A stretch of DNA of 16,948 nt, taken from an uncultured Pelagibacteraceae bacterium. GTDB taxonomy: Bacteria > Pseudomonadota > Alphaproteobacteria > Pelagibacterales > Pelagibacteraceae. The notes below the pieces were generated by a model, which had not been told where the DNA came from, did not search any database, and saw nothing but the letters and a program-made list of their open reading frames with translations. Location: positions 1 to 16,948 of the forward strand of contig CACHBY010000014.1 in the NCBI GenBank assembly GCA_902578175.1, given 5' to 3'. The translations under genes were made by a program, and so were the position numbers. This document shows positions 8,053 to 15,783 of this stretch, piece by piece. Position 1 is the stretch's first letter; each line of letters starts with the position of its first letter.

Positions 8053-9231
8053 TTATTTATTCTGCATTGAAAATTGAATCAAATCAATATTTTTAGATTT
8101 AAATCCAGCTTCACAATAAGATAGGTAAAATTCCCACATTCTTTTAAAAGTCAGATCAAAACCTTGATTTTTAATTTGATCCCACTTTCTTAAAAATTCT
8201 TCTCTCCAGATAGCTAAAGTTTCTGCATAGTGATCTGCATATGAAATGTATGAATTAATTGTTAATCCATTATCTGAAACATATCTATTAATGCTATTTT
8301 TATTCGGAAGAAATCCTCCTGGAAAAATGTATTTTTGAATAAAATCCTGTTTATTTTTGTATCTATCAAACAAACTATCATCAATTGTTATTGCTTGAAT
8401 CGCAGCCTTTCCCCCATTCGATAAATTATCCTTAATAGTTTTAAAATAACTCTCTAAATAATTTTGCCCAACTGCCTCAATCATTTCAATTGAAGCGATC
8501 GAATTATATTTTCCTTTAAGATCTCGATAATCTTTGATCTCAATATTTACTTTTTCATTTAGACCACATTTATGAATTCTCTCTTTTGCGTATTCGAATT
8601 GTTTTTTTGAAATAGTAATACAATCTAATTTCACGTCATATTTCTTACCTAAATATTCAGCAAAACCACCCCATCCGCATCCAATCTCTAAAACTTTATC
8701 TCCAGAACTAGGTTTGATTAGATCTATTAATTTTTGGTATTTATTATTCTGAGCAACACTTAAATTTTTTGAACTATCATCAAATATTGCACTTGAGTAA
8801 GTTAAGGTGTCATCTAGCCATAGTGAAAAGAAATCGTTTCCAAGATCATAGTGTTTTGCAATATTTTCCTTACTTCGACTTTTTGTATTTTTGATTATTT
8901 TATTTTTTATAAAATTAATTACAGGCAAATCAAGCAGACCAGAGAATTTATATATTAATTGAATATTTCTAGCTGTTAACTCAATTAAATTTGAGAGGTT
9001 ATCTGTTTCAAATTCTCCTCTCATATAACTTTCAGCAAAACCAATACTTCCACCTCTTATTAAATTATAATTAAGATTAGGATTTTTTATTTTAATATTT
9101 GCTTTTAAAGATTGATCTAGATTACCAAATTTTAAAACCTCACCCTCATAGGTAGTTATTTCAAGGTATCCATTTTTAATTTTACCTAAAAATTTAAAAA
9201 CTAATTTATCTGCAGCTCTGTTTAATATCAT
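8053..9231 (-). CDS. Cfa-like SAM-dependent fatty-acyl phospholipid methyltransferase
   Basis: This 392-residue protein has the length of cyclopropane fatty acid synthase (E. coli Cfa, 382). This family transfers a methyl group from S-adenosylmethionine to unsaturated acyl chains in membrane phospholipids. It has an N-terminal lipid-associated domain (1-115), the HYDLGNDFFSLWLDDTLTYS segment (127-146), the SAM loop LEIGCGWGGFAEYLG (181-195), the DYRDL motif (234-238), EMIEAVG (249-255) and KYIFPGGFLP (300-309). By recalled alignment with E. coli Cfa, the bicarbonate-site Cys139 is Ser here (YSSAIF) and His266 is Gln (Q279), while the Glu of EMIEAVG and the Tyr of DHYAETL remain. It may therefore be a methylating relative (for example for methyl-branched or furan fatty acids) rather than a true cyclopropane synthase. 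Its start overlaps the DUF1365 stop by one base. Confidence 0.9.
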   Translation of the reverse strand: MILNRAADKLVFKFLGKIKNGYLEITTYEGEVLKFGNLDQSLKANIKIKNPNLNYNLIRGGSIGFAESYMRGEFETDNLSNLIELTARNIQLIYKFSGLLDLPVINFIKNKIIKNTKSRSKENIAKHYDLGNDFFSLWLDDTLTYSSAIFDDSSKNLSVAQNNKYQKLIDLIKPSSGDKVLEIGCGWGGFAEYLGKKYDVKLDCITISKKQFEYAKERIHKCGLNEKVNIEIKDYRDLKGKYNSIASIEMIEAVGQNYLESYFKTIKDNLSNGGKAAIQAITIDDSLFDRYKNKQDFIQKYIFPGGFLPNKNSINRYVSDNGLTINSYISYADHYAETLAIWREEFLRKWDQIKNQGFDLTFKRMWEFYLSYCEAGFKSKNIDLIQFSMQNK

Positions 9232-9995
9232 TAATTTTCTACTGTTATGTTATTTCTCATTTTTATTTTTTTTTTAATAATTTTAATTCCTTTCATCCAT
9301 AATTTAAATGCTTCAAAATGGATCGCTAATATTATTTTAATAGTCATTAGAGGATGTTTTAAATAAGACTTAAATAATTGACTACTATTTAACTCTGCTT
9401 TTTTACCATCCTGAGATGCAAATAGAATTTTTCCCTCTTGGTCATATTGATCTATAATCACAGAAAGTTTTTCATTAGGATTTAGAATTCTAAAAAAGTA
9501 CTTACAATTCATTTCTATAAAAGGTGAAACGTGAAATTTTTTAAAACAATTATTTTGAATTAATTTATTCTCATTATCTACCTTAAATACATAAGTATGT
9601 TGCTCGCCGAATGTATTTTTTACCTCATATAAAATAGATATTAATTTATCGTTTTGATTGTAAACGAAAAAGATACTTAGAGGATTAAATACATAACCAA
9701 AAATTCTCGGATAACAAAGCAGCTTAATTTTAATATCTACAGTTTTTATTTTATTTTGTTCTAAATTTTTTTTAACCCATTGTTCAAGAGAAGATCCATC
9801 ACGTTCACCATGATCCTTTTCATGAAAACTAATTAAATTGAATTTATTCAATGAAAAGAAACTGATTTCTTGATCTATTCTTCTTAATTCAGATAAATCA
9901 ATTAAAAGTGAAAAAACGCTATACTTAAAATAGTGTTCTTTAGGTTTGAAACGTTTATGGATTACTTTACCGTTATATATACATGAGTTAGTCAT
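9231..9995 (-). CDS. DUF1365 domain-containing protein
   Basis: This 254-residue protein matches DUF1365, a family of unknown reaction found almost always beside Cfa-like methyltransferases and a flavin amine-oxidase-like protein. Recognisable segments are YNGKVIHKRFKPKEHYFKY (7-25), LLIDLSEL (30-37), the strongly conserved DHGERDG (61-67) and CYPRIFGYVFNPLSIFFVY (94-112). GEQHTYVF and KKFHVSPFI follow. Its start overlaps the end of the upstream flavoprotein gene by 8 bases, and its stop overlaps the Cfa-like start as TAATG, so the three are probably translationally coupled. The basic C-terminus (KGIKIIKKKIKMRNN) could touch the membrane surface, but that is a guess. The role in lipid modification rests on conserved neighbourhood. 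Confidence 0.9.
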   Translation of the reverse strand: MTNSCIYNGKVIHKRFKPKEHYFKYSVFSLLIDLSELRRIDQEISFFSLNKFNLISFHEKDHGERDGSSLEQWVKKNLEQNKIKTVDIKIKLLCYPRIFGYVFNPLSIFFVYNQNDKLISILYEVKNTFGEQHTYVFKVDNENKLIQNNCFKKFHVSPFIEMNCKYFFRILNPNEKLSVIIDQYDQEGKILFASQDGKKAELNSSQLFKSYLKHPLMTIKIILAIHFEAFKLWMKGIKIIKKKIKMRNNITVEN

Positions 9996-11226
9996 TTAGG
10001 TATTTTAGCATTTCAATAGATGATTTTATTCCATCTTCATGAAAACCGTAACCAAAATAACTCCCACAAAAAAGTAAATCTTTTTTATTTTGCAAACTAG
10101 ATAGTTCTGATTGAGCGTCTAATGCTTGTTGATCATAATAAGGGTGGGTAAATTTAACTATTCTAAGTATTTTATTTTTATCGACCTCAAAATAAGGATT
10201 AAGAGTTAAAAAAATATCCTGGTCACATTTGAGATTTTGCAGAAGATTTAGCCAATAAGTAATAGAGTTTTTTTCTAAATCTTTGTCATTTATCGATGAA
10301 TTCCATGAACACCATGCCTTTTTATTTTTTGGCATCACTCTTTTATCTGTATGAATATATGCAATATTTTCTTTATAACTAAAATTAGATAAAATTTTTG
10401 TCTCTTCATGAGTAGGATTATCAATCAACTTTAAAGCTTCGTCAGCATGAGCTGCTATTACAACTTTATCGTAATCAAAAAATTCACTCTCTCCACCATA
10501 ATATAAATCTAGTCCTTTTGATTTTCTTACAATTTTTTCAATTTTATAATTTTTAAAATATTCACCACTTATTTTTGAAATTACTTTATTAACATAGGCC
10601 CTGCTTCTGTTGGTTACGGTATACCATTGAGGTCTATTTTTTAATTTGAAGAGCCCGTGATTTTGAAAAAATTTTAAGAAGAATGTTATCGGCATCTTGC
10701 TTGCTTCATAAGGAGGCATAGACCAGATTGCTGATACCATCGGGATAATATGGTAATCAATAAATGTTTTTGATAATTTATTATTTTCTAGATATTCACC
10801 TAAAGTTAATTTTTGATTTGAAATATTTATTTGATCACTATTTTTATAAAATTTGATGATATCAAAAAACATTTTTAAGAAATTAAGATTAAATAAATTA
10901 GATCTATTAGAAAAAATTCCATTCAAACCCTTTCCACAATATTCAAAGCTTGTGTTTTCAACTGATACAGAAAAGGACATATCACTTTTTTCAATCTGAA
11001 CATCATTTTCTTTAAAAAAATTAATTAAATTTGGATAGGTTTGAAAATTAAATACAATAAAACCAATATCTACAGATACTATCTTATCATCAAAAATTAA
11101 ATCTATTGTATGAGAGTGACCACCAAAATGATCTTCTTTCTCAAAAAGATCTACATGATGTTTTTTTGATAAATGATAAGCAGCACTTAAGCCTGATATA
11201 CCAGAACCAACTACGGCAATTTTCAT
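9988..11226 (-). CDS. FAD/NAD(P)-binding flavin amine oxidase-like protein
   Basis: This is a 412-residue flavoprotein. The N-terminus MKIAVVGSGISGLSAAYHL has GxGxxG (G7, G9, G12), followed by acidic E29 and the GG doublet (35-36) in DHFGGHSHT. The C-terminal FAD segment is FCGSYFGYGFHEDGI. This matches the oxidase-like family encoded with Cfa-like and DUF1365 genes in many proteobacteria. From memory, in Rhodobacter sphaeroides related genes take part in furan fatty acid formation, where a flavoprotein desaturates a methylated acyl chain; the same job here is possible but unproven. The ATG lies 6 bases after the gcvP stop, and no separate promoter or Shine-Dalgarno is evident in the gap. It overlaps the DUF1365 gene by 8 bases. 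Confidence 0.88.
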   Translation of the reverse strand: MKIAVVGSGISGLSAAYHLSKKHHVDLFEKEDHFGGHSHTIDLIFDDKIVSVDIGFIVFNFQTYPNLINFFKENDVQIEKSDMSFSVSVENTSFEYCGKGLNGIFSNRSNLFNLNFLKMFFDIIKFYKNSDQINISNQKLTLGEYLENNKLSKTFIDYHIIPMVSAIWSMPPYEASKMPITFFLKFFQNHGLFKLKNRPQWYTVTNRSRAYVNKVISKISGEYFKNYKIEKIVRKSKGLDLYYGGESEFFDYDKVVIAAHADEALKLIDNPTHEETKILSNFSYKENIAYIHTDKRVMPKNKKAWCSWNSSINDKDLEKNSITYWLNLLQNLKCDQDIFLTLNPYFEVDKNKILRIVKFTHPYYDQQALDAQSELSSLQNKKDLLFCGSYFGYGFHEDGIKSSIEMLKYLND

Positions 11227-11232
11227 TAATAA

Positions 11233-14103
11233 TTATGCTGCGTCTTCTTTAAATTCATCCATACTTGGACAAGTACAAAATATATTCTTATCTCCATAAA
11301 CATTGTCCACCCTTGCAACTGGGGGCCAAAATTTATTTGCTTTTAAGAATTTTGCTGGATATGCAGCTTGCTCTCTTGAATATTTATGACTCCATTCATC
11401 TGAAGCTAATTCTATATCAGTGTGTGGTGCATTTTTAATAGGGTTATCTACTTTGTCAAACTTGCCAGACTTGACCATATCTATTTCTGCTTTTATGCTA
11501 ATCAAAGTGTCACAAAATCTATCCAGTTCAGATAAACTCTCACTCTCTGTTGGCTCTATCATCATTGTTCCAGCAACCGGCCATGACATTGTTGGTGCAT
11601 GAAATCCATAATCTATTAATCTTTTAGCTATATCTTCTTCTGAAATGCCTGTTTCGCTTTTAATTGATCTTATATCAATTATACATTCATGAGCTACATT
11701 ACCATGTGAACCTTTATAAAGAATTGGGTAATGGTCTTTTAATCTATTTGCTATGTAATTTGCATTTAGAATTGCAATTTGGGTTGCAAGTTTTACGCCC
11801 TCAGATCCCATCATCTTAATATACATCCAAGAAATTGATAAAATACTTGAGCTTCCCCAAGGAGCTGCTGAAACTGCACCTATTCCACTTGCAGGTCCAC
11901 AATCTTTTACAACTGGATGATTGGGCAGATAAACTTGTAAATGTCTTTTACATGCAATAGGTCCCATTCCAGGTCCTCCTCCACCATGTGGAATACAAAA
12001 TGTTTTATGCAAGTTAATATGACAAACATCAGGACCAAAATTTCCTGGTTTTGCCACTCCAACAAGTGCATTTAGGTTTGCTCCATCCATATAAACCTGA
12101 CCACCATGTTCATGAATTACTTCACATATATCTTTAATTTTTTCTTCAAATACACCATGTGTTGATGGGTAAGTTACCATTAATGCACCAAGATTCTCAG
12201 AATGTAATTCTGCTTTTTTCTTTAAATCTTCAAAGTCAACATTTCCCTCTTTATCACAATCAACAACTACAACTTTCATTCCAACCATCTGAGCACTTGC
12301 TGGATTAGTTCCATGTGCTGAGCTTGGAATTAAACATATATTTCTATTTTCATCCCCTCTATCTAAATGATATTTTCTTATTACCATTAACCCTGCATAC
12401 TCACCTTGTGCTCCTGCATTTGGCTGAAGTGAAACACCAGAAAAACCAGTAATAGATCTTAACCAATTTTTAAGATCTGTGAACATTTCTCTATATCCCT
12501 CCATCTGTTCGACGGGTACGAATGGATGGGGCTCAGCCAATTCTCTCCACGAAATAGGTATCATTTCTGCAGTAGCATTTAATTTCATAGTACATGAACC
12601 TAGAGCGATCATTGTTCTGTTAAGAGCTATATCTTTATCCTCTAACTTTTTAAGATATCTAAGCATTTCTGTCTCTGAATGATATAAATTAAAAACAGGG
12701 TGTTCTAAATATTTTGAAGTTCTTAATAAATTTTTTGGTAGATTTGGTAAACTAACAGTAGGATCTTCTCTTTTAATTGACTCTGCAGCATTAAATATTT
12801 TTAGTAGCTGATTTACTCTGTAAACATTTTTTCTTTCATCGAACGAAACAGACAGCATTTCTGAATTTACTTTTCTAATATTAACTTTTTGGTCTAAAGC
12901 ATTTTTGAAAATCTGATCAGTCTTTTCTTTGGTAATAATAGTTACAGTGTCAAAAAAATAATCTGAGTATAATTCATATCCAGATTGTTTTATTTTATCT
13001 GCAAAATTTTTTGCTAGTTGAGATACTCTTTCAGAAATACTTTTGATTCCATCTGGTCCGTGATAAATGGCATAAGCTGCTGAAACAATCGCTAGTAAGG
13101 CTTGGGCAGTACAAATATTACTTGTAGCTTTGTCTCTTCTAATGTGTTGCTCTCTAGTTTGTAATGACAATCTATAAGCTTTGTTTCCATGCCTATCCAC
13201 TGAAACTCCAACAATCCTACCTGGCATGGATCGTTTGTATTCATCTTTTGTTGCAAAAAAGGCTGCATGAGGTCCTCCATAACCCATTGGAATACCAAAC
13301 CTTTGGGAGCTACCAACTGCAATATCAGCTCCAAGTTCTCTTGGTGTTTTTAGCATAGACAGAGCAAGGAGATCGCAAACCAAAATTGCTTTTCCATTTT
13401 TTTTATGAATTTTACTTATAGCCTCACTAGGGTCTTTAATATCCCCTAAAGTTCCTGGATATTGCAATACTCCACAAACAATGTCCTCTTTTAACTGCTC
13501 TACAACTTTATCCTCATCTCCAACAAGGACTTTAAGACCCATCGGCTCTGCTCTAGTTTGAATAACGTCAATTGTTTGTGGATGGCAATTCTCTGAAACA
13601 AAAACTAAATTACTATCACTTTTATTAAGTCTATGACTTAAGCCCATAGCTTCAGCAGCTGCTGTTCCTTCGTCAAGTAAAGACGCGTTTGCTATATCCA
13701 TTCCTGTAAAATCAACAATCATTTGCTGAAAATTTAAAAGCATCTCTAATCTACCTTGTGCTACTTCAGGCTGATAAGGTGTATATGATGTATACCATCC
13801 TGGATTTTCTAATATATTTCTTAAAATTACATATGGTGTGTAAGTTCCATAATAACCCATGCCTATAAAATTTGAGTAAATTTGGTTTTTTTTTGAAATT
13901 GCTTTTAATTTTCTTAAAGCTTCATATTCTGAGTTTGGTTCGCCAATATTTAATTCACCTTTAAACTGAATTTTTTCTGGAATGGTACTATTAATAAATT
14001 CATCTAATGACTTAAAGTTAAGATCTTTAAGCATTTTTTTTTGGTCCTTTTCTGATGGACCTATATGTCTTCTAATAAAATCCTTTTGTGAATTATGTAA
14101 CAT
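11233..14103 (-). CDS. gcvP: Glycine dehydrogenase (decarboxylating), P protein
   Basis: This 956-residue single-chain P protein (E. coli 957) is the PLP enzyme that decarboxylates glycine and passes the aminomethyl group to the lipoyl arm of GcvH. The N-terminal half carries DFIRRHIGPS, FIGMGYYGTYTP, YTPYQPEVAQGRLE and LLDEGTAAAEAM. The C-terminal half has GSCTMKLNATAEM, FSGVSLQPNAGAQGEYAG, SSAHGTNPASA and the cofactor site HINLHKTFCIPHGGGGPG, with K700 as the PLP lysine. No catalytic motif looks damaged. The ATG overlaps the gcvH stop by one base; an AAGGAG at 14115-14120, 11 bases upstream inside gcvH, supports the start. The stop is followed after 6 bases by the flavoprotein gene, so transcription probably continues into the lipid genes. 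GcvL (lipoamide dehydrogenase) is not in the window. Confidence 0.97.
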   Translation of the reverse strand: MLHNSQKDFIRRHIGPSEKDQKKMLKDLNFKSLDEFINSTIPEKIQFKGELNIGEPNSEYEALRKLKAISKKNQIYSNFIGMGYYGTYTPYVILRNILENPGWYTSYTPYQPEVAQGRLEMLLNFQQMIVDFTGMDIANASLLDEGTAAAEAMGLSHRLNKSDSNLVFVSENCHPQTIDVIQTRAEPMGLKVLVGDEDKVVEQLKEDIVCGVLQYPGTLGDIKDPSEAISKIHKKNGKAILVCDLLALSMLKTPRELGADIAVGSSQRFGIPMGYGGPHAAFFATKDEYKRSMPGRIVGVSVDRHGNKAYRLSLQTREQHIRRDKATSNICTAQALLAIVSAAYAIYHGPDGIKSISERVSQLAKNFADKIKQSGYELYSDYFFDTVTIITKEKTDQIFKNALDQKVNIRKVNSEMLSVSFDERKNVYRVNQLLKIFNAAESIKREDPTVSLPNLPKNLLRTSKYLEHPVFNLYHSETEMLRYLKKLEDKDIALNRTMIALGSCTMKLNATAEMIPISWRELAEPHPFVPVEQMEGYREMFTDLKNWLRSITGFSGVSLQPNAGAQGEYAGLMVIRKYHLDRGDENRNICLIPSSAHGTNPASAQMVGMKVVVVDCDKEGNVDFEDLKKKAELHSENLGALMVTYPSTHGVFEEKIKDICEVIHEHGGQVYMDGANLNALVGVAKPGNFGPDVCHINLHKTFCIPHGGGGPGMGPIACKRHLQVYLPNHPVVKDCGPASGIGAVSAAPWGSSSILSISWMYIKMMGSEGVKLATQIAILNANYIANRLKDHYPILYKGSHGNVAHECIIDIRSIKSETGISEEDIAKRLIDYGFHAPTMSWPVAGTMMIEPTESESLSELDRFCDTLISIKAEIDMVKSGKFDKVDNPIKNAPHTDIELASDEWSHKYSREQAAYPAKFLKANKFWPPVARVDNVYGDKNIFCTCPSMDEFKEDAA

Positions 14104-14483
14104 TAGCTTGATGTCTCCTTTGCAAATTTATCGTATTCTTCTTTATTCATTAAAGTATTTAGCTCAGATGTGTCTTTAATTTTCAATTTAAAAAACCATG
14201 CACTACCTTCAGGGTCCTCATTAATTTTGGCAGGATCGTCTACTATAGACTGGTTGGTGTCTACCACTTCACCACTTACTGGAGTATAGACGTCACTAGC
14301 AGCTTTCGTAGACTCTACTACTCCTGCAGTACCATCTTTTTCAACATTAGACCCCTTTTCAGGAAGTTCTGCAAAAACTATGTCGCCAAGCATTTCTGTT
14401 GCATGTTTTGTAATTCCTATTGTGGCTACATCTCCCTCTAAAGTAATCCATTCATGTTCTTTTGAAAATTTTACTTCACTCAT
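14103..14483 (-). CDS. gcvH: Glycine cleavage system H protein
   Basis: This 126-residue lipoyl carrier shuttles the aminomethyl intermediate between GcvP and GcvT and is reoxidised by lipoamide dehydrogenase. The motif [19 protein letters not shown] contains K60, the lipoylation site. The N-terminal [20 protein letters not shown] and the [12 protein letters not shown] segment are family-typical, and length is normal. A clear Shine-Dalgarno AAGGAG (14491-14496) lies 7 bases before the ATG, within the end of gcvT. Few genes in this window have one as clear. It overlaps gcvT and gcvP by one base each (TAATG at both junctions), keeping the three proteins in one transcript. Confidence 0.97.
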   Translation of the reverse strand: MSEVKFSKEHEWITLEGDVATIGITKHATEMLGDIVFAELPEKGSNVEKDGTAGVVESTKAASDVYTPVSGEVVDTNQSIVDDPAKINEDPEGSAWFFKLKIKDTSELNTLMNKEEYDKFAKETSS

Positions 14484-15586
14484 TAATTTACTCCTTTCAC
14501 ATAATTTTTTTTATAAAATGGTAATGCACAAATATTTGCTGGATGTTTTTTCCCTCTTACCTCAAGCAAAATTTTGGTATCAACTTTTGAAAACTCTTTA
14601 TTAACATAACCCATCGCTATAGGACCATTTACACTTGGTCCAAACGTGCCACTAGTTATCTCACCGATTTGTTTATCTGTATCATCAAATATTTTAGTTT
14701 TTTCTCTAGCAATCAATCTACCTTCGGGTTTAATCCCTACTCTTATTTGGCTTGCTCCATCTTGCATTTGGTTCATAATTTTTTTCGATCCGATAAAACC
14801 TCCATTTGATAATCTAGATTTTGAGATTGCCCATCTAAGGTTTGCCTCAACTGGTGTTTTATTAATATCTAATTCGTGACCATATAAACACAATCCAGCT
14901 TCCAATCTCAAGGTATCTCTTGCCCCAAGTCCTATAAGTTGTGCTCCCTTTTCTATTAAATTTTCAACGAATTTTTCAGCTTTATCGTTATAAATTGAAA
15001 TTTCAAATCCATCTTCACCTGTATAACCTGATCTTGTGACAAATAATTTTTGATTATCAGAATCAAACCAATTTCCTGTCATAAAATTTAGTTGATCAAC
15101 CCCATTTATAATTGAGTTTAAAATTTCAACTGACTTGGGACCTTGAATTGCTATCAAAGATCTATTGTTATCTAAATTCATTCTAAATTTGGAACCTAGT
15201 AAATTAGATAAAATTTCAAAATCTTTATCTTTGCATGCAGCATTTAAGATAATTAAATACCCTTCCTCTATTTTAGTGATGATTAAATCATCATAAATTC
15301 CCGCATCTTCATTCATTAAAAAACTATACTTAGAGCAGTTTTGATTTAGATTTTTTAAATCTAATGGAAAAATTTTTTCTAATTCTTTTGTTAAAGTTTC
15401 ATCGCCATATATGAATAGCTGGCCCATATGAGATACATCAAAAATTCCAGAATGCGATCTTGTGAATTTATGCTCTTCAATAATACCTTTGTTATACTGT
15501 ATAGGCATTTCATAACCAGCGAACTCAACAAACTTAGCGTTGTTGCTTTGATGAAGTTTATTTAGTGATGTTTTTTTTATTTCCAT
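14483..15586 (-). CDS. gcvT: Aminomethyltransferase, glycine cleavage system T protein
   Basis: This 367-residue T protein transfers the methylene carbon from the GcvH aminomethyl-lipoyl arm to tetrahydrofolate, giving 5,10-methylene-THF and ammonia. Visible family segments are [18 protein letters not shown] (22-39), [10 protein letters not shown] (47-56), [10 protein letters not shown] (93-102, with the catalytic Asp), [32 protein letters not shown] and the C-terminal [18 protein letters not shown]. It is the first gene of the minus-strand operon. Its ATG is two bases from the end of a helix-forming leader segment belonging to the tandem glycine riboswitch, so glycine should set its expression. 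The only Shine-Dalgarno-like sequence nearby (AGAAGAG, 15592-15598) is weak and lies partly inside that segment. Confidence 0.97.
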   Translation of the reverse strand: MEIKKTSLNKLHQSNNAKFVEFAGYEMPIQYNKGIIEEHKFTRSHSGIFDVSHMGQLFIYGDETLTKELEKIFPLDLKNLNQNCSKYSFLMNEDAGIYDDLIITKIEEGYLIILNAACKDKDFEILSNLLGSKFRMNLDNNRSLIAIQGPKSVEILNSIINGVDQLNFMTGNWFDSDNQKLFVTRSGYTGEDGFEISIYNDKAEKFVENLIEKGAQLIGLGARDTLRLEAGLCLYGHELDINKTPVEANLRWAISKSRLSNGGFIGSKKIMNQMQDGASQIRVGIKPEGRLIAREKTKIFDDTDKQIGEITSGTFGPSVNGPIAMGYVNKEFSKVDTKILLEVRGKKHPANICALPFYKKNYVKGVN

Positions 15587-15587
15587 A

Positions 15588-15667
15588 TTAACTCTTCTTT
15601 GCCCCCTCTGTCTTGGTGCCTGAGAGATTTGCTCCTTCGGCGAGAATAATTCTCTTTCCAGAGTTAA
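15588..15667 (-). promoter_or_regulatory. Candidate translational expression platform of the glycine riboswitch
   Basis: On the RNA strand, UUAACUCU (15667 to 15660) is perfectly complementary to AGAGUUAA (15595 to 15588), an 8-base-pair match ending one nucleotide before the gcvT AUG. The same 5' strand also forms the closing P1 helix of the second aptamer: CUCUG (15663-15659) with CAGAG (15610-15606). The two pairings compete. When P1 forms, the region before the AUG, including the weak AGAAGAG site, would be free; otherwise the longer helix would mask it. This predicts translation switched on by glycine. The complementarity is seen directly; the mechanism is inference. Confidence 0.6.
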
Positions 15668-15741
15668 TATGTACGGTCCTTTTGCCTGAGAGTTTCCGGG
15701 GTGGTTGCTCCTTCGGCGCTACAAAAGTAGTCTCTCCCGTA
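15606..15741 (-). promoter_or_regulatory. Tandem (two-aptamer) glycine riboswitch upstream of gcvT
   Basis: Two glycine aptamers lie head to tail on the minus strand. Each contains the conserved core GCCGAAGGAGCAA (15717-15705 and 15641-15629) followed by the CUCUCAGGC element (15692-15684 and 15626-15618). Aptamer 1 is closed by P1 UACGG/CCGUA (15741-15737 with 15676-15672). Aptamer 2 is closed by CUCUG/CAGAG (15663-15659 with 15610-15606). The linker (15664-15671) is 8 bases. This is the glycine riboswitch class, which typically turns on glycine cleavage genes when glycine is plentiful; glycine riboswitches have been described in SAR11. No run of U after a hairpin lies between aptamer 2 and the gcvT start, arguing against control by transcription termination. 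Confidence 0.97.
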
Positions 15742-15747
15742 TAGAAA

Positions 15748-15777
15748 TTTATAACATATTTTAAATATTTATGTAAA
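15748..15777 (-). promoter_or_regulatory. Sigma-70-like promoter of the gcv operon
   Basis: Reading the minus strand, TTTACA (15777-15772) and TATAAA (15753-15748) are separated by 18 bases. Each matches five of six bases of the -35 and -10 consensus, and a TG one base before the -10 gives an extended -10. Initiation about 7 bases downstream would fall near 15741-15742, right at the first P1 base of aptamer 1, so the riboswitch would have almost no leader. It sits just past the end of the EamA transporter gene. In AT-rich DNA such matches arise by chance, but the position relative to the riboswitch supports it. Confidence 0.65.
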
Positions 15778-15783
15778 ATTTAT

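Noticed and set aside
15606..15741. Repeated blocks GCCTGAGAG and CTCCTTCGGCG as a CRISPR or direct-repeat element
   Set aside because: They are the conserved cores of two glycine aptamers in tandem; only two copies, with the right helices around them.
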